The position numbers and the translations under genes were made by a program. A stretch of 64,000 nucleotides of DNA from Nitrospirota bacterium (lineage in GTDB: Bacteria > Nitrospirota > Thermodesulfovibrionia > Thermodesulfovibrionales > Dissulfurispiraceae), in NCBI GenBank assembly GCA_021791055.1, contig JAJYXI010000002.1, positions 74,229-138,228 on the forward strand. Direction: 5' to 3'. The notes below the pieces were generated by a model. The model saw only the letters and a list, made by a program, of their open reading frames with translations, was not told the origin of the DNA and did not search any database. Of this stretch, positions 35,331-43,671 are shown piece by piece (positions within the stretch are counted from its first letter, which is position 1; the number at the start of each line of letters is the position of its first letter).

Positions 35331-36359
35331 CTATTGCAAATCGTCAAATTGCAGCAACGAATCTATTTTAATATTTCTCTTTGTCCTGCGTCCAATCACC
35401 TTTGATATGTCCTTTGGACTTATGCCTGTTCCGGGCCTCTTTAAGATCAGCATGTCTTCTGTTATTACATCGCCCTTTTTAATATCAACTTTAGCGACAA
35501 CGCTCTTTCTTGCCCAATCTTTGCTTTTAAGCTCCTTTTCGGAAGGTGTTTTGATGCCTGTTCCAAGCGCCTTTTCTATTTTCCTGATGCTGTTCACCAT
35601 CTCTATGAGGTCTCTCTCGTCGCATGAGACAGGGCAATCCTGAGAATTAGGTGCATTCTTGCTCACAGCAATATGTTTTTCGATAACAGAAGCGCCAACG
35701 GCGACAGCAGCAAGAACCATATCATTGCCGATGGTATGGTCTGAATATCCAACAGGACATCCGAATTCTTTCTGCAGCGTGTTGATAACCTTCAAGTTTA
35801 TATCTTCAGGCACAGGAGGATAGCAGGTTATGCAATGAAGAAGAACAAAATTAGTATTACCTTCGTCGAGAAAAATATTAACCGCATCCCTTACATCATC
35901 CATGTCATACATGCCTGTTGAGAGGATTACAGGCTTTTTCTTCTTTGCGATTTTTCTCAAATACGGCGTATTAGACACCTCGCCAGAGCCGATTTTATAT
36001 GCCAAGGGATTAAGAGAGTCGTAAAAATCAAGGCTCTCATCATCGTGGGCAGTAGCCAAAAACATTATGCCCTTTTGTTCGCAATATTCCTTAAGATATT
36101 TAAAAGCATCATATGGGAGTTCCTTTGGTTTAAGCCTCTCTATCCAGTCAGGGGCGACGGAGGAAACAAGATTTTCTGTCTTGAATATCTGAAATTTTAC
36201 AGCATCAGCCCTTGCTATAACAGCCATGTCGATAAGGTGTTTTGCAATCTCAATATTTCCAAAGTGGTTTACGCCGGCCTCTGCTATAACAAAAACAGGG
36301 TTGCCTGAACCAACAACCCTCTCTTCTATCCTTACATTATCGCCCAGTTTTTTGCGCAT
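35331..36359 (-). CDS. neuB: NeuB-type nonulosonic acid synthase
   Basis: 342 aa. NeuB TIM barrel 1-280 (FVIAEAGVNHFGNIEIAKHL, DAVKFQIFKTENLVS, PVILSTGMYDMDDVRDAVNI, PVGYSDHTIG) followed by an SAF antifreeze-like domain (RKSVVAKVDIKKGDVITEDM). Condenses a 6-deoxy-mannose derivative with phosphoenolpyruvate to give sialic, legionaminic or pseudaminic acid. With NeuC and NeuA in the same island, a legionaminic-type product is more likely than pseudaminic. Confidence 0.93.
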   Translation of the reverse strand: MRKKLGDNVRIEERVVGSGNPVFVIAEAGVNHFGNIEIAKHLIDMAVIARADAVKFQIFKTENLVSSVAPDWIERLKPKELPYDAFKYLKEYCEQKGIMFLATAHDDESLDFYDSLNPLAYKIGSGEVSNTPYLRKIAKKKKPVILSTGMYDMDDVRDAVNIFLDEGNTNFVLLHCITCYPPVPEDINLKVINTLQKEFGCPVGYSDHTIGNDMVLAAVAVGASVIEKHIAVSKNAPNSQDCPVSCDERDLIEMVNSIRKIEKALGTGIKTPSEKELKSKDWARKSVVAKVDIKKGDVITEDMLILKRPGTGISPKDISKVIGRRTKRNIKIDSLLQFDDLQ

Positions 36360-36374
36360 ATTCTTAACATTATA

Positions 36375-37703
36375 TCAGGATTGCTGTTTTTTTAGAATCT
36401 TCCTGATTTCAGAAAGTCCTATATATGACAAGGATGTCTCAAAAACAAACCCTCTAAAGTCAAAAAATCCCTTTCTCTCAAGCTCCGCGAGATGCGGGAA
36501 ATCGTAAAATCTTGGAAGAAGCTCATACGCCTTTTCCATAAATTGTTTTGCATTTTCCATATCGCCATTTTTGAAACTTACAATGGCAAGCAGTCCGTAA
36601 ATATTGCCCTTCTGCACATTCGGGCTCTCTTCGTTAAAGTCCGACCTCAGGCATTCAAAAAGCAATCCCTTTCCTCCTGCTATATCGCCTTTGTCTATTA
36701 ATCTAAATGCTTCAAGAAATTTTATCACGCTATATTCCGGTATTGTTTCATTTATTACGGCCATTGCGGATTCATAGGAAAGACTTCCACTCTTATACTT
36801 TTCGAATGCAGAGTAACACTTGCTGTATCTGGAAACAAAATCTACAATAGCCGGAAAGTCATCCTTAAACTGCATCTTCTTTGCTTCGCTCTTTTTAGCT
36901 ATCACCCGCATATTCATGCAGTAGCCGCCGTATTCGAAGTGTAAAACCTCAAAACCTGTTATATTCAGCAGATTTTTGATACTATTGGGGCTGAAGGTAA
37001 ACAGATGGGCATTGGAAAAGAAAGTTAATACCGATTTATGAGGCTTAAAAATATCAGGAACCTCAATCAATACTATGCCGTCGTCTTTGAGCAATCCCCT
37101 TATTTTCAGAAGCGCCTTTTTGGGGTGGGGAAAATGCTCGAGGGCATCGCAGATTGTAATAATATCAAACTTTATATCCGTCTTAAGATCTTCAAATGGA
37201 ACCCTGAATATTGTATCTATTCCAAACAGTTTATTTGTATAATCTGCAAACTGAGATAGCTCAACTCCATAAGCATTACAGCCCTTTTCTTTTAAATAGG
37301 CAGGCAAAGCGCCGAGGGACGAGCCGATATCGAGGGTATTAATGCCTTTTTTCAGGTATACAAGCCTTTCCAAAAAATCATATCTAACAACAGCATTGTA
37401 GATTTCAATGCCGAGATGCAGATTTGGGAAAGGCAATTTCCATGACTCACTTTTTTCTCCGGCGGTAAATTCTTCCCTGTATTGCCGTTTATAAAATTCT
37501 ACCGTCTCTTCATCGGTCATTCTCGGATTGATATAAGCAAGACCGCAGGACTTGCAGCATACATTTCGGTAATTAACAGGAACGCCGTCAGAAAAAAGGA
37601 TTCGCCCTTCCTTTTTCCAGTTATACTTTTCGCACAGCCACAGTTTATCCAAAAGCAGATCATATTCGGCTGAACCGCATATCTCACAGGCAACATCTTC
37701 CAT
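36375..37703 (-). CDS. SAM methyltransferase with N-terminal zinc-binding cysteines and TPR-like tail
   Basis: 442 aa. The first 60 residues carry CEICG and CCKSCG pairs as in sugar C-methyltransferases. Rossmann domain about 105-230 with NTLDIGSSLGALPAYLKEKG and TICDALEHFPHPKKALLKIR; the C-terminal 130 residues are helical with TPR-like periodicity (YGLLAIVSFKNGDMENAKQF). Probably modifies a sugar or its carrier. Four bases upstream of neuA. Confidence 0.85.
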   Translation of the reverse strand: MEDVACEICGSAEYDLLLDKLWLCEKYNWKKEGRILFSDGVPVNYRNVCCKSCGLAYINPRMTDEETVEFYKRQYREEFTAGEKSESWKLPFPNLHLGIEIYNAVVRYDFLERLVYLKKGINTLDIGSSLGALPAYLKEKGCNAYGVELSQFADYTNKLFGIDTIFRVPFEDLKTDIKFDIITICDALEHFPHPKKALLKIRGLLKDDGIVLIEVPDIFKPHKSVLTFFSNAHLFTFSPNSIKNLLNITGFEVLHFEYGGYCMNMRVIAKKSEAKKMQFKDDFPAIVDFVSRYSKCYSAFEKYKSGSLSYESAMAVINETIPEYSVIKFLEAFRLIDKGDIAGGKGLLFECLRSDFNEESPNVQKGNIYGLLAIVSFKNGDMENAKQFMEKAYELLPRFYDFPHLAELERKGFFDFRGFVFETSLSYIGLSEIRKILKKQQS

Positions 37704-37706
37704 CCC

Positions 37707-38402
37707 CTATGTTCTCCTCGACATCAGCCACTCAGCCATTTCCATATCAAACATATCATCAATATCAAATCCTTCGATATTATCGACTTCTATAGGAAAA
37801 GATTTATCTCCGTAAAGTGAATCCTTTTCAAATATCGCAGCCCTTTTTGACGCATAAAGGTTTCCGAAGAAATAGACAGGAGGCGCTGACTGGCTGTTGG
37901 GACACTTCTTCTTCTCTTCAGGAAACACGAAGGAGATTGTGCCGTCCTCGTTTATCTTTCTTGCATTGTAAGGATGGTGTTTAAACGGCGCCCTTGTAAC
38001 GGTTGTCACAGAATCAAAATCTCCATTTCCAGAAAAAGCCTTTATTGCCTTTTCTATGTTATCAACCGTAATGAATGGATAAGTTGGCTGTATAGTAAGA
38101 ATTATATCCGCATAAAAACCGGCCTTATCCAATTCAGTGATTACATGCTTTATTACAGGCAATGTCGGAGTATTATCCTGAGCCAGTTCTGCAGGTCTTT
38201 TAATAACCTCAATACCTTCTGATTGTGCAACCTGAGCTATTGCCTCATCTTCCGTTGAAACAACAAGCCTGTCAATTAAAGGGCTTTTCTTTGCTGTTCC
38301 CAAACAATGGCATATAAGGGGAATCCCTCCCAATGGATATAGGTTCTTATTCGGTATCCTCTTTGATCCTCCCCTTGCCGGAATTATTCCCAGGACTTTC
38401 AT
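37707..38402 (-). CDS. neuA: CMP-nonulosonic acid cytidylyltransferase
   Basis: 231 aa from ATG 38402, preceded by GAGGAG and overlapping the previous stop by four bases; a longer frame to 38462 lies inside that gene. IIPARGGSKRIPNKNLYPLG is the CTP-binding signature, RLVVSTEDEAIAQVAQSEGI and GDKSFPIEVDNIEGFDIDDM follow the CMP-NeuAc/CMP-Leg synthetase pattern. Activates the NeuB product for transfer. Confidence 0.93.
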   Translation of the reverse strand: MKVLGIIPARGGSKRIPNKNLYPLGGIPLICHCLGTAKKSPLIDRLVVSTEDEAIAQVAQSEGIEVIKRPAELAQDNTPTLPVIKHVITELDKAGFYADIILTIQPTYPFITVDNIEKAIKAFSGNGDFDSVTTVTRAPFKHHPYNARKINEDGTISFVFPEEKKKCPNSQSAPPVYFFGNLYASKRAAIFEKDSLYGDKSFPIEVDNIEGFDIDDMFDMEMAEWLMSRRT

Positions 38403-39421
38403 TGGAATCTCCTCATATACTCGATAGTCTGCTCTATTACATGACGCTGTGTCAGATACCATGCGTCTTCTGTCGAGCCTGCAATATGAGGCGTAATAAT
38501 AAGATTATCATGCGTCTGAGCATATCTTATTAAAGGATGTGATAACATCCTATTTGAAAAGTCAGGCTCAAATTCGCCGTCAAGCACATCCAGCGCAGCG
38601 CCTTTGATAATCCCCTTCTCCAATGCCTCTATCAGTGCTTGGGAATCAACGATTTCTCCCCTTGCCGTGTTTATAAAATAAGAGCCTTTTTTGAATTTAG
38701 AAAACACTGCTTTGTTGAAAAAATGCCTGTTTTCCTCATTCATGGGAATATGCACTGAAATAATATCAACATCAGAAACCAGTTCTTCCACTGTGTCAGT
38801 TCGTCTATAATTCCATTCATCCTTTATACCCCCCCATCCCCCCCTTACTAAGGGGGGGCAAAGGGGGGGTAACTCCGAATGCGTAATAAAAGGATCATAA
38901 TAAGAAACTTTCATGCCGAATGCATCTGCATACCTTGCCACCATCTTGCCAAGCCGTCCAAGACCGACAATGCCAAGTGACATCCTTGAGAGCATCGCCT
39001 GCCCTCCGAATTCCCATCTGCTCCACTTGCCGTCAAGAACAGATTTTATTGAAGGGATTACATTTCTCGTGATGTTAATTATCAATCCCATTGTTAATTC
39101 CGCTGTGGGTGTAATTGTATTGAGAAATTCTTTTTCATCCTTTAACGAAATAACATGAATGCCTTTCGATGCTGTACGCTCAACATCAATATGAGGCACG
39201 CCGGTTGTATTGGTTGCAACCACCTTCAGATTGGGAGACATGCAAAAAATATCCTCTCCGAAGAAATAGCCTAAAGGTGCAAATATCACAGATACATTCT
39301 TCAGGATGTCTGGAGTTATCATTGATGGGTTATTCAGCCTTATGACCTCGAAATGATTGAATAAAAGGTCAAGATTCTCTTTCTTATAATTCAGTATTTC
39401 AAAATATAATGCCTTTTTCAT
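38399..39421 (-). CDS. D-isomer-specific 2-hydroxyacid dehydrogenase with inserted element
   Basis: 340 aa. NAD-binding GIVGLGRLGKMVARYADAF, catalytic Arg in FINTARGEIVDSQALIEALE, Glu in the following segment and His in LIITPHIAGSTEDAW. The 53-bp palindromic element adds ELPPLCPPLVRGGWGGIK right after the cofactor-binding strand (YYDPFITHS). The substrate is unknown; in a glycan island it may oxidise or reduce a glycerate- or lactate-like substituent. Confidence 0.88.
   Translation of the reverse strand: MKKALYFEILNYKKENLDLLFNHFEVIRLNNPSMITPDILKNVSVIFAPLGYFFGEDIFCMSPNLKVVATNTTGVPHIDVERTASKGIHVISLKDEKEFLNTITPTAELTMGLIINITRNVIPSIKSVLDGKWSRWEFGGQAMLSRMSLGIVGLGRLGKMVARYADAFGMKVSYYDPFITHSELPPLCPPLVRGGWGGIKDEWNYRRTDTVEELVSDVDIISVHIPMNEENRHFFNKAVFSKFKKGSYFINTARGEIVDSQALIEALEKGIIKGAALDVLDGEFEPDFSNRMLSHPLIRYAQTHDNLIITPHIAGSTEDAWYLTQRHVIEQTIEYMRRFQ
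38823..38875. repeat. 53-bp palindromic element, copy 2
   Basis: Exact reverse complement of the copy at 31584-31636, in frame within the 2-hydroxyacid dehydrogenase gene. All six C/G runs are seven long in both copies. Confidence 0.9.
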
Positions 39422-39431
39422 ATAATTTCAA

Positions 39432-40502
39432 CTACTCTAACAACTCCAATATGTTATTCGCTATTGTATCTTCATCGAAGTCCATTGTATTGTATACACC
39501 CTCTGCAAGCCCATCCCTCGTTTTTCCCATGATATTCATAGCTATATCCACCATCATATCAGCATTGTCCACCCATTCCATCAATCCCTTGTCTATCAGG
39601 TATTTGTCATAATGAGAAATAAACGACCTCGTCGAAATTGTCGGTGTGCCGAAATATGTGGCCTCTATATTTATAGTCCCTCCGCCTCCGATAAACAAAT
39701 CGGCATAAGCGAGCAAGTGCTGTATCACCGAGGCATTGTCGAGAATCGTGGCAAACGGAAACAGGTCCTTTAACGGCTTGCTCTCATATCTCGGAATAAT
39801 TACAAAGTTTGCACCTATTTTTTTAGTTAATCTCACCAAACCATCATATAGAAGAGAATACTTTTCACTCACATAGGATGCCTTAAACTCCTCTTCCCTG
39901 ATAACAATCAGCGGTTTGTCCAGTTTTATTTTAAGCTCGCTCTCTATGTATTCTTTGCTTGGCTTGAAATTCCTGAGCCATACAAACGGGTCAATACAGT
40001 TATAGCTCAGTATCTGGTCATCTTCCAGCGCCAGCCTTAAAAAAATCTCTCTCGGAACAATAAACGGATGAAAAATAGCGGTCGAAAGCGGAATCGTCAG
40101 CCTCGCCTGCGGCAATGCCTTTTTAAAATTTGTAGTATGGTCTGATAACGGTATGTCATAAAAATTTATATTCGGGATATTGAGACCGAAAGCCACCCTG
40201 TTGGCATCAACAGAGCATCCTGATATGAGGGTCTTAACTCTGAAGTTCCGCAGCAGCTCGCATAGGGCAACCTGTCTCTCCATGCTCGCAGTTAATTTAT
40301 TCCTGAGCTTTTCTCCGCCGAAGCTGCCAATTTCGAAATATTCGATATGATGAATATTCAGAAGCTCTGTGACTTCCGTGTATCCCTCGCTCTTTCTGGC
40401 TGTAACGAGGGTTTCATATCCAAGTTCCTGGAATTTCTTGATCATATCTTTAAAAAACAGAACGAACTTGGGCGTCACTATATCGAACCAGATTGTATTC
40501 AT
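39432..40502 (-). CDS. DUF354 family glycosyltransferase-like protein
   Basis: 356 aa from ATG 40502 (MNTIWFDIVTPKFVLFFKDM); an ATG at 40517 would overlap asnB by four bases and is also possible. DUF354 pattern: ELGYETLVTARKSEGYTEV, PNINFYDIPLSDHT, LFIGGGGTINIEATYFGTPT. DUF354 proteins look like GT-B enzymes related to UDP-GlcNAc 2-epimerases and are common in archaeal and bacterial surface glycan clusters; the reaction is unknown. Confidence 0.82.
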   Translation of the reverse strand: MNTIWFDIVTPKFVLFFKDMIKKFQELGYETLVTARKSEGYTEVTELLNIHHIEYFEIGSFGGEKLRNKLTASMERQVALCELLRNFRVKTLISGCSVDANRVAFGLNIPNINFYDIPLSDHTTNFKKALPQARLTIPLSTAIFHPFIVPREIFLRLALEDDQILSYNCIDPFVWLRNFKPSKEYIESELKIKLDKPLIVIREEEFKASYVSEKYSLLYDGLVRLTKKIGANFVIIPRYESKPLKDLFPFATILDNASVIQHLLAYADLFIGGGGTINIEATYFGTPTISTRSFISHYDKYLIDKGLMEWVDNADMMVDIAMNIMGKTRDGLAEGVYNTMDFDEDTIANNILELLE

Positions 40503-40513
40503 GCCTTCCCTTT

Positions 40514-42361
40514 TCATTTATATATCCTAAACCATTTTGAAAATACAATTAATGACCAGACATGCTGCTTAAACATCCCCCTGCTGCCTTCATTATAAAG
40601 GAATTCGAGAAATTCATCACTAAACCACCCTAACTCTTTATTCATATCAAACCACTCTTTCAAGATTTTATCTCCGTAATGTTCGTAATACCACTCCAGA
40701 TACGGGCTCGAAAAACCTTTTTTTTGCCTGCGAACAATTTCATTTGGGATAAATCTCTCTGCGACAGGCTTCAATAATGCCTTGGTCTGGCCTCCCTCCC
40801 TCAATTTGCAGTCAATGCTTAATGCGAGCTCCACAAGCCTGTGGTCGAGAAACGGAGCCCTGCTCTCTATCGAATTAGCCATGGTCATCTTATCGACCTT
40901 CATCATCAAGACTTCCGGTATCCATATCTTAAAATCTATGTATGAGAGCCAGTAGGAAGGCTCTTTCAATCCTGAATCCTTAAACTTTCTCCAATGTCCT
41001 TCGATAAACTCGCAGGACATGTCATCACGAAGGTCTTTAAAGGCATCCTCAGCAAGCAGCAGCTTTTTTTGTCTGTCGGTAAAGTTTTCCCCGATGGTTC
41101 TATATATCGGAAAACCGCCAAGGCTTCTTTTAAAGTATTCCCACCTCTTAGAGAGATTGAAGTTATCGAGAAAATAAGACAGCAGGAACTCCTTTTCGCT
41201 AAAACGGCTCTGCAAGCTGTAATATTTGAGTATCTCAAAATAAAAATCGTATCCTAAAAAGTCTTCATCGCTTCCCTCTCCTGTCAAAATAACCTTTATA
41301 TTATTTTTCATGACAAGCTGAGACAGCAGATATGTAGGAATGCATGCAGGGTCATTTACTGGCTCATCCAGATGATATACGACATCATCGATAACATCGA
41401 TAAAATCCTCTTTGGATGCCGATTTATCATGATGGATGGATCTGATATGGCTGACAGCGCTATCTGCATATGCAAGCTCATCGTACTGCTTATATTCATT
41501 ATATCCTATAGAGAAGGTATGGATTGGGCTCCTCTTTTGCAGACTGTATATGGCGCTCACGAGTGAAGAATCTATGCCCCCTGATAAAAAGCTTCCCACC
41601 TCAACATCTGCTACCAGCCTGTGCCTCACGCTGTCTATTAGAATGCTCTCTATCTCCTCTAAAGCTTCATTCGGATTTTTTATCTTGTAGGGCTGTACAT
41701 TATCCAGAATGTCATAATACTCCTCTATCTTTATTCTTTTCCCGTCGAATATCAGGTAATGTCCGGCCTGCAGCTTATTTATGCCTTCAAACATGGTGTT
41801 GGGAGGCAGGCTCGATAAAAAACTTAAATATTGAAGGAATGCTGTCTTGTTTATCTGAGGCCTTCTGTCAAGTAAGGGCAAGATTGCCTTTATCTCTGAT
41901 GAAAATATAAAGTTTCCATTCTGAAAGGTATAATAGAGCGGCTTCTTCCCGAATCTGTCCCTTGCTAAGAGGAATATATTTTTTTCTCTGTCCCATATGG
42001 CGAATGCAAACATCCCGTTAATCTTCTTAAAGAAATCCAAGCCGTAATGCTTATACGCATAAATTAAAACCTCCGTATCTGTATTGCTTCTGAATTGGTA
42101 ATGCCTTTCCAGGTCGCTTCTTATCTCTTTGAAGTTGTAAATCTCGCCATTGAAGATAATCCAGATACTTCCTTCTCTGTCTGACATGGGCTGATTTCCC
42201 TTTGAAGACAGATCGAGTATCGAAAGCCTTGTATGCCCTAAGAAAGTATTGCCGTCTTTATAATAGCCGAGATTGTCCGGCCCTCTGTGATTTAAGAGAT
42301 TTAAAGACTTTAAGGCTAACTTTTCATCATAATTCCCTTTTATGCCGAATATTCCACACAC
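40514..42361 (-). CDS. asnB: Asparagine synthase-type glutamine amidotransferase, copy 1
   Basis: 615 aa. N-terminal nucleophile Cys2 (MCGIFGIKGNYDEK), class II glutaminase with NHRGPDNLGYYKDG, and synthetase domain with the PP-loop SFLSGGIDSSLVSAIYS and LTGEGSDEDFLGYDFYF. In glycan clusters such proteins often amidate sugar carboxyls instead of making free asparagine. Downstream partner is DUF354; upstream the NadM-like gene. Confidence 0.92.
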   Translation of the reverse strand: MCGIFGIKGNYDEKLALKSLNLLNHRGPDNLGYYKDGNTFLGHTRLSILDLSSKGNQPMSDREGSIWIIFNGEIYNFKEIRSDLERHYQFRSNTDTEVLIYAYKHYGLDFFKKINGMFAFAIWDREKNIFLLARDRFGKKPLYYTFQNGNFIFSSEIKAILPLLDRRPQINKTAFLQYLSFLSSLPPNTMFEGINKLQAGHYLIFDGKRIKIEEYYDILDNVQPYKIKNPNEALEEIESILIDSVRHRLVADVEVGSFLSGGIDSSLVSAIYSLQKRSPIHTFSIGYNEYKQYDELAYADSAVSHIRSIHHDKSASKEDFIDVIDDVVYHLDEPVNDPACIPTYLLSQLVMKNNIKVILTGEGSDEDFLGYDFYFEILKYYSLQSRFSEKEFLLSYFLDNFNLSKRWEYFKRSLGGFPIYRTIGENFTDRQKKLLLAEDAFKDLRDDMSCEFIEGHWRKFKDSGLKEPSYWLSYIDFKIWIPEVLMMKVDKMTMANSIESRAPFLDHRLVELALSIDCKLREGGQTKALLKPVAERFIPNEIVRRQKKGFSSPYLEWYYEHYGDKILKEWFDMNKELGWFSDEFLEFLYNEGSRGMFKQHVWSLIVFSKWFRIYK

Positions 42362-42373
42362 CTTCGATAGCTC

Positions 42374-42955
42374 CTAATTCAATTTCTTCAGTTTTTCATC
42401 AAGCCCAAGCCCCTTTATTACTCTAACCACACCGTGCGGCACAAAATGTTCCCATTTGCTGCTATTTGCAATAAGTTCTCTCACCTCAGTCCCGGTAGTG
42501 AATCTCTCCGACATATCCCTTACCCAAAGGATTTCCACCTGTAGCCCAAGTGACTTGAGAATATCCGCTTTTTTATATCCCCAATCATCATAGATCGTGA
42601 CAAACACAACTGCATCCATCGGGATATAGTATTTCAGGAGCTTCGGGAAATGTATTGGAAATGGAACTATTTCAAATGACTTTCTGTCCACTCCGGCCTC
42701 TAAAAGAGATTCCTTTATCATGAGCGCCCTTTCGTAAAAAGTAAAAGTGTAGTAGGGATATGAAACAGCCCTGAAGGGATCTCTCGAATCTTCCCTTTCA
42801 ATATCCGTTTCAAAAAATGACCTTGTTGGATCTGGATCGGTAATTCCAATTATCAAATGCTCGCACCTTTCCTTACATGCAAGGAGATACTCCATATGCC
42901 CCATATGGAGAATTTGAAATCTTCCGTTTGCTATGCCTACCGGATATCTGTCCAT
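42374..42955 (-). CDS. NadM-like nucleotidyltransferase
   Basis: 193 aa. GIANGRFQILHMGHMEYLLA carries the HxGH nucleotidyltransferase motif, and ERFTTGTEVRELI replaces the ISSTxxR-type motif near the C-terminus. Closest known type is archaeal-like NMN adenylyltransferase. Its position between an MBL hydrolase and AsnB in a glycan island suggests it activates a glycan precursor (CDP- or ADP-linked) instead of making NAD. Overlaps the MBL gene by 19 bases. Confidence 0.75.
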   Translation of the reverse strand: MDRYPVGIANGRFQILHMGHMEYLLACKERCEHLIIGITDPDPTRSFFETDIEREDSRDPFRAVSYPYYTFTFYERALMIKESLLEAGVDRKSFEIVPFPIHFPKLLKYYIPMDAVVFVTIYDDWGYKKADILKSLGLQVEILWVRDMSERFTTGTEVRELIANSSKWEHFVPHGVVRVIKGLGLDEKLKKLN

Positions 42956-43671
42956 CTCATCAAGTCCTTTCCTATCACAATTCTTCCAATATAGCCCTTC
43001 TTCTTTGCCATAGAGTTAAGCCGATCTTCATCGAGATCTCTATAAAGGTGCGAGCAGACTATTGTTTTCACCTGTGTCAGAAAAGCTATGTCTATTATAT
43101 TTTCGTCTTTAAGTCCTCCAACATTTAAAACCGCACAATCGGAATCCTTTAAAAAATTTATTTCCTTCTCATCAAACGCTATATCCCCGGTAAAAGCATA
43201 TACCTTTCCATCATGCACAAATCTTAACCCACTATTGTTTTCATGGGATAACCGGATAAACTCGAATTCAAGATTGTTTATAGAGAATCTTTTATCTGTT
43301 ATCTCGTGAATATTCACCTTAAACCTTGCATTGGCTATACTTTGGGGGCCTACTATATCCAAAACAAGACCGATTTTTTCCCTGATGCCGGACGGTCCAT
43401 AGATATTCAAATCCTTGCTTCTCAAATCATCAGGCGAATAAAGACCTGCATGTAAAAACGGGATTAAATCGGATATATGATCCGGATGGAAATGGGAAAT
43501 CACTATATGTTGAATATCATCCTGCTTTAATGAAAACTCATAAATCCTCTGTGAAATGCCCCTGCCAAAGTCAAAGACAACCCTTACGGCATCAACCTCT
43601 ATGAGAATACTTGACGCCATCCTGTCCTTTTCTATCTGACATGTTCCTGTCCCCAAAAGAGTGATGTTAAT
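42937..43671 (-). CDS. Metallo-beta-lactamase fold hydrolase
   Basis: 244 aa if started at ATT 43671, 239 aa from TTG 43656. Metal-binding HFHPDHISDLI, a later Asp in YAFTGDIAFDE and His in VCSHLYRDLDEDR give the binuclear zinc site of the RNase Z/PhnP-like group. The family normally begins with a strand like ITLLGTGT, which requires the ATT start; GGAGGAGG lies 8-9 bases before it, inside the previous gene, and the stop/start overlap (ATTAA) mimics the usual ATGA. PhnP-type phosphodiesterase activity is possible. Confidence 0.8.
   Translation of the reverse strand: MNITLLGTGTCQIEKDRMASSILIEVDAVRVVFDFGRGISQRIYEFSLKQDDIQHIVISHFHPDHISDLIPFLHAGLYSPDDLRSKDLNIYGPSGIREKIGLVLDIVGPQSIANARFKVNIHEITDKRFSINNLEFEFIRLSHENNSGLRFVHDGKVYAFTGDIAFDEKEINFLKDSDCAVLNVGGLKDENIIDIAFLTQVKTIVCSHLYRDLDEDRLNSMAKKKGYIGRIVIGKDLMRWTDIR

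Noticed and set aside
37600-38462. MVSDTASCNRADYRVYEEIP extension of neuA
   Set aside because: It lies within the previous coding region; ATG 38402 has a Shine-Dalgarno and the family start.
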